36,367 bases of DNA from Neoconidiobolus thromboides FSU 785 (Eukaryota > Entomophthoromycota > Entomophthoromycetes > Entomophthorales > Neoconidiobolaceae): positions 1 to 36,367 of the forward strand of contig MU626453.1 in assembly GCA_025603075.1 (NCBI GenBank), in the 5' to 3' direction. Below are positions 33,245 to 36,367 of this stretch, piece after piece. Numbering within the stretch: position 1 is the first letter of the stretch; the number at the start of each line of letters is the position of its first letter. A program made the translations under genes and the position numbers. Below the pieces are notes generated by a model that was not told the DNA's origin, searched no databases, and was given only the letters and a program-made list of their open reading frames with translations.

Positions 33245-33634
33245 ATATATCTAACAGTAATGTAAACATTCCTTTATTTATAACGTACGTTTGGTGCCAC
33301 TTAAATATGCTGACTAAAATGAAACCATAGTACACATAAATATCATTAATTCTATAGAACAGTATTTAAATATATGTAGTTAAAAGAATAACTACCATTA
33401 CATCGATTAATTATTCAACTCATATTTTTATAATCGAAAGCAACTTAAACAGCTAAAATAGATACCAATAAGTACATCACAGTCATAAAACCGGGAGAAA
33501 ATAGTAATAAATTACAAAAATCCAATAAACGTCATTTTAAAAGTATAAAAAAAGGGTGTAAAAACAGATAATAAATTTATTATAAACTGAAAATTTCGGA
33601 ACAAGCGCCACCAAATCGACTTTGCATTGAAAAC

Positions 33635-33644
33635 TATAAATAAA
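33635..33644 (+). promoter_or_regulatory. TATA-like box of the Zn2Cys6 gene
   Basis: TATAAATAAA lies 97 bp upstream of the ATG at 33732. This supports starting the protein at 33732 rather than extending the open frame upstream, which has no ATG. Confidence 0.4.
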
Positions 33645-33731
33645 CCTAAATTTATTTTATATCAATTCTGCTTTCAATTGAATAAACTTTTTCATTCTAT
33701 TATACACTTGGGCTTTTGCTTTTTTTTGATA

Positions 33732-34514
33732 ATGCCACGTCTATCTACCCGAAAATATTGCAACTCCAAGAAGCCCCTTAAATCAGGTAAACAAGTTAAG
33801 TCTACCACCACTCCCAATGCCAAAAAAAATCTACAAAGGGGACCAAGGGCAGTTGCTTGTGATAATTGTAGAAATTGGAAAAAAGAGTGTTCTAAAGATC
33901 GATTTCCGGGGTGTAAAAGCTGTGTTAGTAAAAAGAAAAAATGTACATATTCATATGCTGATACAAAAAATAAAACTGGTATCACGGATTTTACCGAGAA
34001 TGAAACCAAGGCATTAAGCCTACCAGTTTCACCATCAGTACCTATTTATCGGGAAAATAACGTGACAGCCATTCCAGTTCTTGAAAAACCTTTAAATTGT
34101 TCTCCTAAGAAATTGGATCATGAGTTAAAAGTACCACGTTGCACTCCAGTTTCAAATTTGCCACCACAATACCACAGGAGTAGGATGAATAGTATGCCGG
34201 AATTACCAAGCTTTTCATCAGTATTTGGATCATTGCTTGCCTCAGTATCGAAGCCGAGCACTCAATTCAATAGAGCTAGATTGAATAGTTTGCCACAATT
34301 GCCGAAATTATCAACCGTAGTTGAAAACCTTCCATCACTTCAATCATCAAGAGTTAATTTACTTAATCATTTACCTCCTATAGCTAATTTATCACCAGCA
34401 ATAAGTTATTCTACGCCGCCTCAATCATTGGAACTTGATTTGGGTAATTATTTACCTCCTATAGTTGGTAACCCTGAATTTAAAACAAAATGTTCATACT
34501 ATCGTTTAAATTAA
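33732..34514 (+). CDS. Zn2Cys6 zinc-cluster protein, small
   Basis: An intronless gene of 260 aa. A basic N-terminus precedes a canonical fungal binuclear zinc cluster with cysteines 43, 46, 53, 61, 64 and 71 (C-x2-C-x6-C-x7-C-x2-C-x6-C; ACDNCRNWKKEC and CKSCVSKKKKC). Such clusters bind CGG-type half-sites in DNA. No dimerising coiled coil and no middle homology region follow. Instead the C-terminal half has repeated segments of similar wording: RSRMNSMPELPSFSSVFGSL, then RARLNSLPQLPKLSTVVENL, then SRVNLLNHLPPI and LDLGNYLPPI. The protein is much shorter than typical family members (500-1,000 aa), so it may be a minimal regulator or a truncated one. The ATG at 33732 is the first in frame. Probably nuclear; its target genes are unknown. 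Confidence 0.82.
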   Translation: MPRLSTRKYCNSKKPLKSGKQVKSTTTPNAKKNLQRGPRAVACDNCRNWKKECSKDRFPGCKSCVSKKKKCTYSYADTKNKTGITDFTENETKALSLPVSPSVPIYRENNVTAIPVLEKPLNCSPKKLDHELKVPRCTPVSNLPPQYHRSRMNSMPELPSFSSVFGSLLASVSKPSTQFNRARLNSLPQLPKLSTVVENLPSLQSSRVNLLNHLPPIANLSPAISYSTPPQSLELDLGNYLPPIVGNPEFKTKCSYYRLN

Positions 34515-36367
34515 TATATATAAGTTTGCTTTTAACCATCATTACTTTCTAATCTGATAATTTATTGTTTTATTAAAAACTACTATTGTATCCTTGAACG
34601 ATGTCAAGTGTATATTAAGAACAATTCAGGGATGAATGTTTCATATTTTTATATTTTATAGGAAAATTTTGCTATAACAAGGCAAAGATACTAAAATGAT
34701 TAAACTTTGCATTCATTATGTTCCAAGCTGATCTCAACAGTGATATGCTATAATCTAATCTAGTACAATCACTTAAAATGCTATCAAAACAATTTAAATA
34801 AAATTAATAGTAACCCTATCATACTACATTCTTAATATTTGGTATGGAAATTAATTTAAGCTACCAGATTTTATAAAATAAAAGCTTACATGTAACATTT
34901 TATCTCTATTTTTTTTGCACCCAGATTTGAAGATTTGCATTTTTATTACCTGTAGAAGAATCAATGTATTATCTATATTTTTCAATTTTTTAAAGAAAAT
35001 TTCAAAAACTTTGACATTTGTTCCTTATTAGACCTACAAAATCAACAAGTTGACGGTGTTTACGGAGGAAAGGTTTCAAAGAGTGGTTGGCTTTTGTAGG
35101 AGAATGTAACTTTATTTATTGCCACTGACTGAGTTTGTCTAGGAAGAAAAATATTAGGAAGTAAAGAAAAAAATACTCAGAAACAATCAGACCAAGTAGC
35201 CGCAGGTGTAACTCGTTAGAGATAAGGTGATTATAAACTGGAAATAAGGATTTTGGAGGTATTGTTTCAGGCTGAGTAAGAGCTTGGTGTGTCTCGAATA
35301 AATAAAATCATCCAATGGATTATCACGTCAAGTGATGTTTCATATAGTCAGAGGATAGATGTATATTATTATCTATGTCAGGCAATTTAGTCGAGAGGAG
35401 GATAAGGAAATTAAAAACAGGGTCAAAGAAAATCAAATATTTAGCTTTAATCCCTGAGCTTTTGGTATTGTTTAATCAGTTATATGCCGATTCTATTAAC
35501 TTTCTAAAATTAATAGGAAGAAATAAAGACTTTTCAAATTCAATGTAAGTATGGATATTTCAAAACTATTAATTATTAGACATTCGGTAACTAATGGATA
35601 GAAATAGTACAAAAACATTCATGTTAGTAGACAATTTTTCAAATATTTGTATCAATTCTTTGATCCTAATCAGCAAATAGGTAGCTTTGTTGAATATACT
35701 GAACTGCAATAAAATATAAGTTATTTTGGAATGATCAAATCAGACATAGTAAGTGACACAAAATAAATATAATTATATTATGTACTATTTATTATTACAT
35801 AAAAAAGCGATAGTGGATTATATAACCTTTAGTGTTTAAAATGCACAAAAAAAGTTCAAAAATTTGTGATGTAATGCTTTTTTTCTGGCAATAGATAGGC
35901 TTTTACATGATAGAAGCGGAAATACTATCTCTGTAGTATATACTTGCTTTGAGCAACCCTATATTTTATAAACAATAACAAACAATAAATAATCTATGCT
36001 CAAACATATCTTAATAGGATTCAATAAAAGTTCCATGAATTGTAATGTAATATTGGTATTAAAATTCTGTAATATATATAATGCTATTAAAACAACTTGA
36101 TAAATGATAGTAAAATAAAAAAGTGGCACTTTATCATATTAGATTAGTTCTTAAATAGTGGGAATCAATCATAAATAAACATAGTATTTTGTCACATTTA
36201 AGTAAAACAATAAAAGCGATTTTGTTGTTCTTTATCATTTCATTTGGTGATAAAAGTTTATTTATGTTATTAAACGCTTTATCTTCTAGATATATTGATT
36301 TATAAATATTAGTTTTGGATAAAGTTATATAACACAAGCTAGCATCTGATACCTTTATTGATTATTA
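34515..36367. other. Distal AT-rich region with one coding relic
   Basis: Holds the relic at about 35030-35710. The rest shows no ORF that I trust, no tRNA and no foldback element. Confidence 0.55.
35030..35712 (+). pseudogene. Degraded coding relic, possibly squalene monooxygenase
   Basis: The G+C content is visibly higher than in the flanks and translation gives broken but protein-like segments. VDGVYGGKVSKSGWLL, a stop, ENVTLFIATD, a stop, then GRKILGSKEKNTQKQSD begin near 35050. Later come CQAI, a stop, SRGG, and after a frame change IKYLALIPELLVLFNQLYA (about 35430-35490). The order recalls squalene monooxygenase (ERG1), which has LTxVADGCFSxFRKxLGS and C-x5-RGG before LxGLIPxPLxLFxHFFAVA. 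A GT-AG pair near 35547-35579 could be an intron. The family call is tentative; that it is a decayed gene is more secure. Confidence 0.35.

Larger units (their letters stand above)
31068..33731. other. Long AT-rich intergenic region
   Basis: About 2.7 kb with foldback elements at 31674 and 33150, an ATT microsatellite at 31950-32036, T-rich tracts and a TATA candidate at 33635. No coding sequence is visible. Confidence 0.6.

Noticed and set aside
36134-36337. A 67-codon minus-strand frame near the window end
   Set aside because: It has no ATG at its start and no recognisable motif. It could be part of a gene beyond the edge but cannot be supported here.
1-36367. CRISPR arrays, bacterial operons, phage genes or full-length transposons
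   Set aside because: No direct-repeat/spacer arrays, Shine-Dalgarno patterns, transposase, integrase or reverse transcriptase segments were found; gene structure is eukaryotic throughout.

Overview
This window is eukaryotic and almost certainly fungal. It is very AT-rich. Its genes carry many short GT-AG introns, mostly 45-85 nt. It holds two likely fungal transcription regulators (one a clear Zn2Cys6 protein), a sorting nexin of the fungal Snx41/Atg20 type, fibrillarin and nuclear-type tRNA genes. The mix of an AT-rich genome, tyrosinase and PfpI/DJ-1 families and tiny introns would suit an early-diverging fungus such as an entomophthoralean (Conidiobolus-like) species. That placement is inference only.

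Layout. 0-1 kb: a secreted DJ-1/PfpI-family gene (+). 2.0 kb: tRNA-Gly(GCC). 2.5-9.3 kb (-): an eight-exon gene of about 2,126 codons encoding a RhoGEF with a huge disordered N-terminus followed by DH, BAR and SH3 domains (Tuba/DNMBP-like layout). 11.0-12.0 kb (+): a decayed tyrosinase. 13.0-14.7 kb (+): an intronless 585-aa protein resembling the middle homology region of fungal transcription factors but without a zinc cluster. 15.4-16.7 kb (-): fibrillarin in six exons. 16.7-21.2 kb: gene-poor and rich in small repeats. 21.3 kb (+): a 150-aa hypothetical protein with a TATA box. 23.5-24.2 kb (+): a second DJ-1/PfpI copy broken by one TGA. 24.7-25.4 kb (-): a decayed ClpB/SKD3-like AAA+ ATPase. 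26.1 kb (-): a second, identical tRNA-Gly. 26.8-28.7 kb (+): a PX-BAR sorting nexin in six exons. 29.3-30.8 kb (-): an eight-exon coiled-coil protein. 31.0 kb: tRNA-Ile(AAT). 33.7-34.5 kb (+): a small Zn2Cys6 protein. 35.0-35.7 kb: a degraded coding relic, possibly squalene monooxygenase.

The most striking feature that gene calls do not explain is a family of fifteen small foldback elements (about 95-100 bp). They have GGGGATGT-type terminal inverted repeats, and most intact copies are flanked by a 4-bp A/T duplication (ATAT, AAAT, ATTT or AATT). They lie only between genes and several sit beside tRNA genes, pseudogenes or each other. Together with three or four decayed genes they show a neutral, insertion-tolerant intergenic compartment around a few well-conserved housekeeping genes.

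The genes do not form one pathway. The RhoGEF and the sorting nexin both bend or bind membranes through BAR domains but share no visible regulation. All exon structures were assembled by eye from splice signals, frame continuity and domain continuity.
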